A stretch of DNA of 64,000 nucleotides from Salvia splendens (lineage: Eukaryota > Streptophyta > Magnoliopsida > Lamiales > Lamiaceae), in assembly GCF_004379255.2 (NCBI RefSeq), contig NC_056040.1, positions 5,560,257-5,624,256 on the forward strand, given 5' to 3'. Numbering within the stretch: the first letter of the stretch is position 1; every line of letters starts with the position of its first letter. Shown piece after piece: positions 42,151 to 51,548 of this stretch. The position numbers and the translations under genes are program-made. Below the pieces are notes generated by a model. That model did no database searches. It had not been told where the DNA came from and saw only the letters and a list, made by a program, of their open reading frames with translations.

Positions 42151-43955
42151 TTACCTAGGCCACGCCTTGTGCTGTTTCAGTGCTTCAAAACGAGCAGCCA
42201 GTGCATCGTAGTCAGGCAGCTTGGGGTGCACACGCCGCACTGGAATTTGTGGAGCCGGGCGCTCTGGAGGCCGATTGTTTGTATTGTTGTTCTCTCATCT
42301 TCAGATTGATCATCAATGGTAGAATACTCAGCCGGGGGAGTTGGCTTAAACTTTATACTGGATTTACGAGAAGTGTTGTTGAAGCTTCCCCCACTGTTGT
42401 GAGAAGCAGGCATCTGCTTGTTACCTCCATAGGACGGCTGCTGCTTCAGCACCAGCAAGTGCTTTCTCAGCAGCAACGCCAGCAGCAGATGCCACATCTT
42501 GAAAATTCATGACATTGCCTTGCTGTCCTGTGGAAAAGAAACAAGACTGGAGACTAAGAGTGTGCTGGAACATGCATAGGAGTGGGAGAAAGAGATTGAG
42601 AGAGGGCATACAATACGCTCTTCTGGAGGCTTGAGCAATTCCTCCTCCGATTCTGTTGTATCCCATTGAACCTGGTATTCCTTCGCAATTTCCTTCAAAA
42701 CTTTCAGCTTCACTTCACCCGATGGCGTTTTAACAGAGAGCTTTTCAATAAGCTGCAAGCAGACAAGAGTCAAATTGCAAGCTTCATCATATAAAATTGT
42801 ACTCCAACTTATCAAACAACAGAACTCATCTGATCAAAATACAAAGTTCAAATTTGGCAACGGGAACACGTACCAATCGGTTGACACCAGCATTGGGACG
42901 CAGATCAGTAGCTGCAGAAACAAAATCCTTGCCATATTTCTTCTGGAATATATCTCGTATGGCCAGTAACTCTGGGAGCTCTGAGCATCGAGGGCCAGCA
43001 AATATCAAACTCGATATCCCTTCTTTAAGATCAGGCGGGCATTCCCTGCAACCATCACCAGAAACGTTATGTTTTTCACCATTCACATCACTCCATGTCA
43101 TATGGCACCAAATTCATTCAAACCAACCTTTGCTTTGCTATGATAGAGAGCCTTGCCACAATTAGATCGCAGAAAAGTTCGATTAACTCATTCGCTGCCA
43201 TAATATTCTGTTCTCTTATCACATGTTCAACCTACATAGCCATGAGAAGCATTTAGTAAGGAGCAACAACACAAACTGTTTGAGGTAAGGCTAACATTGC
43301 AACCAAGAAATCTACATTGGATTATAAGGTTAGATCGACAATACATATGATCCAATATTTGATGGATTACATACGCGATCAAACAAGTTCAGAATTGTTC
43401 AATCTATCAGAGTATGTAGTGGATTAGACTATATTTTTCTACCTATATAAAGTAGCATCCAAAGTAGTCACTAATAAGCTCAAAATCAAGGATGATAGAT
43501 TAAAAGTAATGCATTTGCCACCAAATTAAAAGGGCTAGGGTTCTATGGGGGCAAACCTTGCATCTAATAACCCCAAAATCAGCTAAAATACACAAAATCA
43601 ACCCTAAATTAAACGCAAAATGAAGCAGAGGTAAACGAGTTACTCGAATACGAGCAGTGGCATCTTGGCCGGACTCGAGAAGCAGAGCAATATCGCGCCT
43701 AATCTGTCTGATCACCACCTCTCGCTTGTTCCTCAGCAGTTTAATCCTTGCCACCGCCATTTTGGCCGACGTTTTGCCTCAAAAGATTGGGCAAAAAGTA
43801 GAATGTCAGCACATTTTAACATAAAGAGAAAAAAAGTAAAGCAGGGAAAAAAGAGAGAGGAAGGAGAACCATTTGGACGGGTTGAAAGTGCGACCGAAGA
43901 GGGAGAGACCCATAGCGACGGCCTTCTTCCAGCGGTCGGCGGCGGCGCTTGGCAT
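42151..43955 (-). CDS. IST1-like (Vps4-associated ESCRT-III regulator), frame uncertain
   Basis: Minus-strand exons: 43955-43870, 43776-43644, 43231-43128, 43045-42874, 42752-42612 and 42522 onward to the stop at 42151. Characteristic IST1 parts: DRWKKAVAMGLSLFGRTFNP, KMAVARIKLLRNKREVVIRQ, VEHVIREQNIMAANELIELF, ECPPDLKEGISSLIFAGPRC, VSAATDLRPNAGVNRL, EYQVQWDTTESEEELLKPPE and the C-terminal VRRVHPKLPDYDALAARFEA. The family binds ESCRT-III/Vps4 in multivesicular body sorting. Oddities: a canonical GT-AG intron 1 leaves one G too many (the frame needs C at 43776, after GAGG), and in the last exon the reading frame changes near 42430 and back near 42290. Either splicing differs from my model or the gene carries small indels. 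Confidence 0.8.
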
Positions 43956-44515
43956 GATTTTTTCTTCGACAAAAATGTGTGTTTTAAGTAATGAGACGGA
44001 TCAGTCAACGCCGCCGTCAACACCGCCACCGGCAACATCTTCGCCGTCAAGTCCGTCAACTTGGCGACGGCCTTGCCATCGCAAGTCGAGGCGCTGGAGA
44101 GCGAAATCGCAATCTTGAGATCGCTCTCCTCGCCTTTTATTGTGAAATACCTCGGCGACGATACGACGTCGGAGGGATCGTCGCCGTTCAGGAACCTCCA
44201 CATGGAGTATCTCCCCGCCAGAACCTCCGCCGATTTACCCGATCGGAGCGAGGCGGCCGTCGCATCCTACGCTTGGTGCCTGGTCGCCGCGCTGAGCTAC
44301 CTCCACTCCAGAGGCATCGTGCATTGCGACGTCAAGGGCAAAAACGTCCTTTTAGGCCATTCCCCGGGGACTGCCGCGCTCGCGGATTTCGGATCGGCGG
44401 TGGATGTTGATGTTGATGTCTCGTCGGCGGCGGGGAGGGGGAGCCCGCTGTGGATGGCGCCGGAGGTGATACGGGGGGAGAGGCAGGGGAGGGAGGCGGA
44501 CGTGTGGTCGGTGGG

Positions 44516-45130
44516 TAGTGATGGGGTACGAACTAAACCCTAATGGCAAGCCCAATAACAGTGACGGCCCATCAGCCCAGAGCCCAAGAAAGAGTATCTG
44601 TTCGGCACCAAAGAGTTCGGCACGACCAAAGAGTTCGGCACGACCAAAGAGTTCGGACTCAGCCTACAGCTTGGTAAAAGCCGACCAGTCAAGCTCTCCT
44701 CTCAGATCGGCAAGAGCTGATCGGTAAAGTCCAGCAGTTCGGTCTCAGCATTCGACCGAACTAGGAGTTGGTGGACTCACGAAAGGCCTCCACGACCTCC
44801 ACTATACCCACGATCTATTTAGTGGTATGAAGCAGTTATTGAGCAGTTATTGCTCACCCACGATCTTGTTAGTGGGGCTGCAAACCACGATCCTAGTTCA
44901 ATGTATAAATAGAACTTAGATCTGATAGAAAAGGGTTAAGCTCTCTAGAGATAAAATAGCATATAGCAAGTCTGTATTGTAAGCTGTATTTTCGCAGATC
45001 AAGCAATACAAACCTGCCCTCATTTCTCCCCGTGGACGTAGATTTACCTCAGTAAATCGAACCACGTAAATTCATTGTGTCATAATTCTCTACCAGCATT
45101 TACTAACATCAATAATTCGCGGATCCATCA
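44516..45130 (+). repeat. 5' LTR of Gypsy (615 bp)
   Basis: It begins TAGTGATGGGG right after the GTGGG duplication and ends GGATCCATCA. A TATAAATA box lies at 44904-44911. It contains CCAAAGAGTTCGGCACGA repeats (44607-44650) and the U5 motif CGTGGACGTAGATTTACCTC...GAACCACGT. If the boundary is right, the termini are TA...CA rather than TG...CA. Confidence 0.93.
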
Positions 45131-45131
45131 C

Positions 45132-45150
45132 TGGCGCCGTCTGTGGGAAG
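45132..45150 (+). promoter_or_regulatory. putative tRNA primer-binding site
   Basis: TGGCGCCGTCTGTGGGAAG begins one base after the LTR end, the expected place for minus-strand priming. Confidence 0.75.
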
Positions 45151-45206
45151 CAGAGAACAAAATTTGTGATAAAGCGAATTTTTGATCCATTTTTTCCACC
45201 CAAAAA

Positions 45207-47291
45207 ATGCATACCAGATCGCAGAATACCCGTATTCCAGCCCGTGAGAACCAGGAGGAAGCCAATCCATCCCACAGGTCTGGAAAACAGCCTAGGGATA
45301 AATCCACCACCAGTTCTCATGGCGAAGGAACAAGCCGCTCCAAAAATCGTCCCACTGAGTCTTCCCAGCAGCCCGATTTGAATGAGGCTGTTAAGCAGTT
45401 TTTGGCTGAAAAGCAGGAGGAATTCTTAACCTTCCTGCGAAAAAGCCAAAAGCAGCCGGAGACGAAAACGACGGATTCTCCTTCTCCCTCCGCACAAGAA
45501 AGTCACTACCGCAGTAGTGTCGCATCTCCCAGGAGAAAGAATCCTCAACCCCGACATATTCCAGCTCCTCCTCGGTACCGGAATCACAGGAGAACTCAAT
45601 CTCCTCCATACCGACGAGATATCGGATTCGCCGTGTACGGAGCACTGAAGACTCCGTTCTCGGACGACATCACCCGAACTCCCCTACCACAGAACTACCG
45701 AACTCCGTCGATGACTTACGACGGGCTCGTGGACCCTCACGATTTCTTGGGGCGCTATCAATATAACATGGCGAACCAGGGTCTCAACGAGGTCCACATG
45801 TGCAAGCTGTTTCCCGAGCTGCTCATCGGGAACGCGAGAAGGTGGTTCGATAGCCTCCCCCAGGGCAGCATCAGATCTTACCGAGATCTAATGGATGCCT
45901 TCCACAGGAGGTTCTTTCAGAAAGCGGAAGCCCGAATCACTTCGGCTCAGCTGCTTTCCATTCGTCAAGGTCGCGACGAAAAAATTAGCGACTTTATGAC
46001 AAGATTCCACAAGGAATGCCTGCAAGTAGACGATCTCAACGATCTGCTTGTCATCTCGGCATTCCAAAATGGAATCCTGCCCGGAGCTCTCTACAGGAAG
46101 CTCGTTGAGTGCGGTCCGCAGACAGCTCAGGAAATGTGGGACATTGCGGACCAGTACTCCCGGGCCGATGAGGCAGACCGTCGTAAACGGTCGTTAGACA
46201 GCTCATCGTCCCGAGGAGACAGAAGGAAGCCCGATCATAGCGATCAGGGGCATCCTCGCCGGACTCCATTTGAAAGAATTCAAAGGGCTCCGGTGCAAGA
46301 CAGATTGGGACCTCGTCTCAATCCCGAGAAGCCGCCCGCTCAGTTCGTACCGCTGAACAAGCCGAGGGCGGAAATTTTCGAACTGCACTCTGACCTATTC
46401 GAAAAGCCAAAGCGGATGACGAAATCAGCCGCGCGCCGACCACAGGATAACTACTGCTCCTACCATCAAGACCACGGTCACGATACTGAGGAGTGCAGAA
46501 ACTTGGCTGCAGGTATCGATGTTCTTGTGAAGGCAGGGACATTGAAAAAATACCGAAGTAAGCAGCCAAAGAAGAATAAAAAGCAGAGTGGTGCGAACTG
46601 CGCCCCTCAGGATCCGAAAAGGCAGCCGGATCCCGAAGACGATGACGAGCCGCAATATGATGGAGTAATCCAGACTATTGACGCGCTCCCTGCCGGGAAG
46701 ACCAAGTCGTCCCTAAAGTCAGAACGCAGAGGCTCCAATCGAGAGGAGCCAACGCATAAAAGGCTGAAGCAGGACGAAGTGATTACGTTCTCGGCTGCTG
46801 ATCCCGTCCCGGCCATCTCTCCTCACCAAGACGCCATTGTCATCCAAGCCGGAGTGGCAAACAAACTGATCCACAGGGTGTTTGTGGATACAGGAGCGTC
46901 GGTTAGCATTCTTTTTAAAGAGTGCTTCGACAAACTAGAAGTGGACCCAGCTCGGCTCAGTCCGGCTCCGCTTCCCCTGAAGAGCTTCACCCAGGAGGAC
47001 ACCCGCCCTGAAGGTATTATCAGCCTTCCGATCACGGTGGGGAAAGCGCCTACTAGCTCCAGTACGATGATTGAGTTTTTCGTGGTGAAAGCTCGGTCCC
47101 CGTACAACGTCATCCTGGGAAGAGACTGGCTCAACACAGTTCGGGCCGTTTGCTCCACCTATCACCTCACCATCAAGATCCCCACTAAAGGAGGGATAGC
47201 GGTCATCCGAGGTGACCAAAAGAGAGCAAAGGAATGTCTGCAAATTGCGCTTAGAAGTGCCGAGCAGTCAGATCGGCACCACCAAGCATAG
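45207..47291 (+). CDS. Gypsy Gag-protease ORF, ends in a leaky-context UAG
   Basis: 694 residues from the ATG at 45207 (MHTRSQNTRIPARENQEE). Pro/Arg-rich N-terminus, Gag core (retrotrans_gag) around residues 170-310 (VDPHDFLGRYQYNMANQG, ARRWFDSLPQGSIRSYRDLM, LLSIRQGRDEKISDF), a Cys/His cluster YCSYHQDHGHDTEECRNL (about 417), and the aspartic protease with FVDTGASVSILF (about 559) and NVILGRDWLN. It stops at UAG 47289-47291. Pol starts 27 bases later in the same frame, with no other stop between, so Pol could be made by readthrough of that UAG. Confidence 0.93.
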   Translation: MHTRSQNTRIPARENQEEANPSHRSGKQPRDKSTTSSHGEGTSRSKNRPTESSQQPDLNEAVKQFLAEKQEEFLTFLRKSQKQPETKTTDSPSPSAQESHYRSSVASPRRKNPQPRHIPAPPRYRNHRRTQSPPYRRDIGFAVYGALKTPFSDDITRTPLPQNYRTPSMTYDGLVDPHDFLGRYQYNMANQGLNEVHMCKLFPELLIGNARRWFDSLPQGSIRSYRDLMDAFHRRFFQKAEARITSAQLLSIRQGRDEKISDFMTRFHKECLQVDDLNDLLVISAFQNGILPGALYRKLVECGPQTAQEMWDIADQYSRADEADRRKRSLDSSSSRGDRRKPDHSDQGHPRRTPFERIQRAPVQDRLGPRLNPEKPPAQFVPLNKPRAEIFELHSDLFEKPKRMTKSAARRPQDNYCSYHQDHGHDTEECRNLAAGIDVLVKAGTLKKYRSKQPKKNKKQSGANCAPQDPKRQPDPEDDDEPQYDGVIQTIDALPAGKTKSSLKSERRGSNREEPTHKRLKQDEVITFSAADPVPAISPHQDAIVIQAGVANKLIHRVFVDTGASVSILFKECFDKLEVDPARLSPAPLPLKSFTQEDTRPEGIISLPITVGKAPTSSSTMIEFFVVKARSPYNVILGRDWLNTVRAVCSTYHLTIKIPTKGGIAVIRGDQKRAKECLQIALRSAEQSDRHHQA

Positions 47292-47297
47292 CAATCA
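47289..47297 (+). promoter_or_regulatory. UAG-CAA-UCA: probable stop-codon readthrough signal
   Basis: The Gag stop codon is followed by CAATCA, which fits UAG-CARYYA, the type I readthrough context known from tobacco mosaic virus. Gag-protease and pol share one reading frame with only this stop between them. The same nine bases are kept in the rearranged relative at 33636-33644. Confidence 0.75.
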
Positions 47298-47318
47298 CAG
47301 CAGCCGGAGTCAGAGGCG

Positions 47319-50300
47319 ATGACCGAAGTCATACCGGAGCCGAACTCGATGACAGTTCAGCTGTACGAAGACGATCCATCCCGAACGGTTAAGATCGGCT
47401 TCGCGGGAACGCCCCTACTTCGGGAAAAAACCATCCAGCTCCTCAAGGAGTATAAAGACGTCTTTGCATGGTCTCCGTTGGACATGACCGGAGTGCCCCC
47501 CGAGGTAATCACTCATCGGTTAAATATTGATCCTTCAGTCCGGCCGATAAAACAGAAGCAAAGACTCTTTGCGGCAGAACGAAATCAAGTCATCCATGAC
47601 GAAGTCCGTCAATTATTGAAGGCGGATGTGTTATTCGAAGTGAAGTACCCTTCGTGGGTAGCCAATCCTGTCATGATCAAGAAAAAGGAAGGAGGATGGC
47701 GGATGTGCATAGATTTCACCGATCTAAATAAGCACTGTCCCAAAGATTGCTATCCCCTTCCGAACATAGATAAAAAAGTAGAAGCTTTGATAGGCTTTGA
47801 AATTTTTTGTTTTCTTGATCTGTACAAAGGATACCATCAAGTTTTAATGGATGAGATTGACGCTTCAAAAACGGCCTTCATTACTGATTTCGGCATTTTC
47901 GCTTATAAAAAGATGCCATTCGGTTTAAAGAATGCCGGAGCCACTTATCAAAGGATGGTAGACAAGCTTTTTCGGCACCTGATTGGAAAGGAGGTCGAAG
48001 TGTATGTTGACGATATAGTCGTCAAAAGCAAAAGCATTTCGGAGTACGAGCACAACCTCAAGTCCACTCTCAACGTGCTCAAGAAAGCCAACCTCAAACT
48101 TAATCCCCAAAAGTGTACCTTTTTGGTAGATTCGGGAAAGTTTCTGGGTTGTTGGGTTTCAAAGGACGGACTCAAGGCAAACCCCTCAAAAGTTCAAGTC
48201 GTTCAAAACATGGCAATGCCGAAGTCCATACATGACGTGCAAAGGCTAACCGGATGCCTAGCCGCACTGAATCGATTCCTTTCTCAAGCAGCCGAAAAGC
48301 AACTGCCGTTCTTCACGGTGTTGAAAAAGGCACCAAAGTTCGAGTGGGGAGCCGAGCAGAAAAAGGCCTTTGACGAGCTCAAAAGTTATCTAGCCGAGCT
48401 TCCTATGCTCTCTGCTCCAACCGAAGCCGAAGTAATATTCTTATACTTAGCGGCATCGGATCAAACCATCAGCGCGGTGCTTGTACGAGAAGAAGGCCTA
48501 AAGCAGCTTCCCATCTACTTTACAAGCCGAGCATTAAGAGGTCCAGAAACAAGGTATCAACCACTGGAAAAGATTGCTCTGGCATTAGTAAATGCAGCAA
48601 GGAGACTGCGGCCATACTTCTATGCTCACAAGGTATGCGTCTTAACTGATCTGCCACTTCGGCAAGTGTTGACCAAACCGGAAGCATCAGGCAGAATCGC
48701 CAAGTGGGCTATAGAGTTGGGAGAGCACACAATTGAATATCTACCTCGGAAAGCCATCAAGGGACAAGCCTTGGCAGATTTTCTTGCAGAAGCAAAGTTC
48801 GATCAAGCAAGTCCTGTTATTGCCGAACAGAAGAATTCTGCCAATGCCGAACTAGCACAGCCCTTGGAATCCGAAGTAGAACCGCCGGACTGTTGGAGCG
48901 GATTCGTAGATGGAGCTTCAAACAAGATGGGAAGTGGAGCTGGTATTCTACTTGTCGCTCCCGACGGACACGAGGTAACCTACTCACTTCGGTTCCTATT
49001 CCCCACTACTAATAATGAAGCCGAGTACGAAGCCCTCCTGGCCGGACTCCAGTTAGCGCAAAGTCTGCTCGTCAAATCTCTCAAAGTCCATTGTGATTCA
49101 CAAGTCATAGTAAATCACATGTTGGGTACAAGTGAAGCCCGTGACGAGAGAATGAAGAAGTATTTGGACAAAGCGCAAAGCATCAGCCGAAGTTTCTCCT
49201 ATTTTCGGATAATCCGTATTCCCAGAGCGGAAAATAGCCGAGCAGATATCTTAAGTAAGTTGGCCTCAGATCCGAGCTCAAAGGCGGAAGAATTAATGCA
49301 TCGAAGCATTGATGAAGCCGAGGTACATTCAGTATCCAGCTCGCCGAACTGGATGACGCCGATCTTGCAGTATCTGGATCAAGGACAATTGCCCGAGGAT
49401 AAGAGAGAAGCTCGGAAGATCACGTGCCGAGCTCTTCGGTACGAACTTCATGAAGGAGTCCTCTTTAGAAAGTCTTACCTCCAGCCGTTATTGCGGTGCG
49501 TAGGACCAGAAGAGACGGACTACATCCTCAGAGAAGTTCATGAAGGATCGTGCGGTAGCCACATCGGAGCCAGAGCTTTAGCTAAAAAAGTTCTGAGATG
49601 GGGATATTATTGGCCAACCATGGTACAAGAGGCAGTGCAGCTCGTCAAGAAGTGTACGAAGTGCCAAATTCATGCAAATGTCCCAAGGATGCCACAGACC
49701 GATCTGTACACTATGCAAAGCCCTTGGCCTTTCATGCAATGGGGCATAGACATAGTGGGACCACTTCCTCAAGCTCCTCGGCAAATGAAATTCCTTATCG
49801 TTGCCGTGGACTACTTCACGAAGTGGGTGGAGGCTGAACCATTAGCTACGATAACGAGCTCAAAGGCATTGGACTTCGTCTGGAAGAACATAGTGTGCCG
49901 ATTTGGCATACCCCACATCCTCATCTCGGATAATGGGACTCAGTTCACCGACAAGACGTTCAAGAATTGGTGCCAAGAGCTAAACATTCAACAGCGGTTC
50001 ACTTCGGTCTCCCATCCCCAAGCAAACGGACAAGCGGAAGTAACGAACCGGATTCTGGTGAAAGGGTTAAAAGCTCGGTTAGAACAAGCCAAAGGACAAT
50101 GGGTAGAAAATCTCCCTCAAGTCCTATGGTCCTACCGAACTACACCCAAAACCTCCAACGGTGAAACTCCGTATAGTCTGGTGTACGGCACTGAAGCCGT
50201 AATCCCGGTGGAGATCGGCGTACCCAGTCCCCGAACTCTAAATTTCTCCTCAGAAATGAATGACGACGGACTGAGAGCAGAACTAGATCTCGCCGAAGAA

Positions 50301-50582
50301 AGAAGAGAATTGGCGTGCATAAAAGCAGCCAAGTATAAGGAGCAAGTAGCCCGGTACTATAACCAAAGGGTGAAAAAGCTTCAATTTCAAGTGGGAGATC
50401 TCGTCTTGAGAAACAACGAAGTAAGCCGAGCAGAAAAGCTGGGCAAACTCGAGCCCACATGGGAGGGTCCATATCGGGTGTCAGAAGTCCTCGGCAAAGG
50501 GTCTTATAAATTGACTCACATGTCAGGAGAACAAGTACCCCGAACATGGCACGTCTCCAACCTCAAGAAGTTCCACTTGTAA
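47319..50582 (+). CDS. Gypsy pol: RT, RNase H, second RNase H, integrase
   Basis: 1087 residues without a break. Reverse transcriptase: WRMCIDFTDLNKHCPKD (about 128), FLDLYKGYHQV, FGLKNAGATYQRMVDKLF and the catalytic YVDD (about 229). First RNase H: LYLAASDQTISAVLVREE, YFTSRALRGPETRYQPLEK (about 370-420). Second, archaeal-like RNase H: GFVDGASNKMGSGAGILL, NNEAEYEALLAGL, VHCDSQVIVNHMLG (from about 528). Integrase: zinc-binding GSCGSHIGARAL...CTKCQIH (about 741-790), core D in MQWGIDIVGP, SDNGTQF (about 870) and E in HPQANGQAEVTNR (about 906). The C-terminus ends VPRTWHVSNLKKFHL; no chromodomain seen. The methionine at 47319 may not be a real start if readthrough from gag is used. Confidence 0.95.
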   Translation: MTEVIPEPNSMTVQLYEDDPSRTVKIGFAGTPLLREKTIQLLKEYKDVFAWSPLDMTGVPPEVITHRLNIDPSVRPIKQKQRLFAAERNQVIHDEVRQLLKADVLFEVKYPSWVANPVMIKKKEGGWRMCIDFTDLNKHCPKDCYPLPNIDKKVEALIGFEIFCFLDLYKGYHQVLMDEIDASKTAFITDFGIFAYKKMPFGLKNAGATYQRMVDKLFRHLIGKEVEVYVDDIVVKSKSISEYEHNLKSTLNVLKKANLKLNPQKCTFLVDSGKFLGCWVSKDGLKANPSKVQVVQNMAMPKSIHDVQRLTGCLAALNRFLSQAAEKQLPFFTVLKKAPKFEWGAEQKKAFDELKSYLAELPMLSAPTEAEVIFLYLAASDQTISAVLVREEGLKQLPIYFTSRALRGPETRYQPLEKIALALVNAARRLRPYFYAHKVCVLTDLPLRQVLTKPEASGRIAKWAIELGEHTIEYLPRKAIKGQALADFLAEAKFDQASPVIAEQKNSANAELAQPLESEVEPPDCWSGFVDGASNKMGSGAGILLVAPDGHEVTYSLRFLFPTTNNEAEYEALLAGLQLAQSLLVKSLKVHCDSQVIVNHMLGTSEARDERMKKYLDKAQSISRSFSYFRIIRIPRAENSRADILSKLASDPSSKAEELMHRSIDEAEVHSVSSSPNWMTPILQYLDQGQLPEDKREARKITCRALRYELHEGVLFRKSYLQPLLRCVGPEETDYILREVHEGSCGSHIGARALAKKVLRWGYYWPTMVQEAVQLVKKCTKCQIHANVPRMPQTDLYTMQSPWPFMQWGIDIVGPLPQAPRQMKFLIVAVDYFTKWVEAEPLATITSSKALDFVWKNIVCRFGIPHILISDNGTQFTDKTFKNWCQELNIQQRFTSVSHPQANGQAEVTNRILVKGLKARLEQAKGQWVENLPQVLWSYRTTPKTSNGETPYSLVYGTEAVIPVEIGVPSPRTLNFSSEMNDDGLRAELDLAEERRELACIKAAKYKEQVARYYNQRVKKLQFQVGDLVLRNNEVSRAEKLGKLEPTWEGPYRVSEVLGKGSYKLTHMSGEQVPRTWHVSNLKKFHL

Positions 50583-51548
50583 GAGACAAAGTCCGGTCAG
50601 TCTGTCTTGTGTCTAGTTCGGTCATAGGGGTACATGTTTTTATTTGTTTGTTTTTTTTTACTTGTGTCTTTTACTTGTCGTTTTATAAAAGTTTAAAGTT
50701 TTTTTTTTCTCTTTCGTCTTTTTCTTTTTTTCTCTATGTGTTTTGTCTCTATGTGCTTGTCGTCTCTTACAAATGGTACCAAGGAATATCGTTCTTTAAA
50801 GACTGATCCCCTTTTTAGATCGATTATTAAAGACTATTGTGAGTCCAAGCTTCTAAGGAGGATATAAGACCACAATTCAGCTTAACAAGCAGTCCGTCTG
50901 AAACGAACTGCAATAAGCCAACGATTGTGCGTCCAAGCTTCCAAGGAGGATACAAGACCGCAATTCAGCTTAATAAGCACTTCGTCTGAAACGAACTGCA
51001 ATAAGGGAAAGTCCGATCCACGCGATAAACCTCGCCGAATTAGGACGACTGAGTTCGGTCAAAGAAGTTTACCTCATAAGACCGAGGACGACCATGTCTA
51101 GTCAAAGAGGTTTACTGCATAAGACCACTTCGGTTAACTGGGAAAGTCCGATCCACGCGATAAAACTCGCCGAATTAGGACAAGGGAAAGTTCGATCCCG
51201 GCGACAAAAATCGCCAAATTAGAACACAAACCAAGTCCGGTCAAAGATGTTTATTTCATCAGACCAAAGACGAGTCCGGTCAAAGATGTTTATTTCATCA
51301 GACCAAAGACGAGTCCGGTCAAAGATGTTTATTTCATCAGACCAATGACGAGTCCGGTCAAAGAAGTTTATTTCATAAGACCAAGGACCAAGTCCGATCA
51401 AAGAAGTATACTTCATAAGACCGAGGACAAGTACGATGAAATTTTTTCGCTAAGCTGTAAATACAGTGTTAGAGGTGGAGACAAAATTTCATTTTTCAAA
51501 TCTTGTTCAGCATACAACTCCGCTACCCTACTATTACAAAGGACTATT
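50583..51548 (+). repeat. Gypsy tail with tandem repeats
   Basis: Non-coding stretch between pol and the end of the antisense gene. It has a T-rich part (50640-50740), about two 89-bp-type units (50820-51005) and about five copies of a 39-bp unit (51231-51425; GTCCGGTCAAAGATGTTTAT). The counterpart in the LTO1 block has four and three copies. Confidence 0.8.

Noticed and set aside
44061..44543. 160-codon kinase ORF as a complete gene
   Set aside because: It is cut by the Gypsy LTR, lacks the N-terminal loop and continues only beyond 55343.
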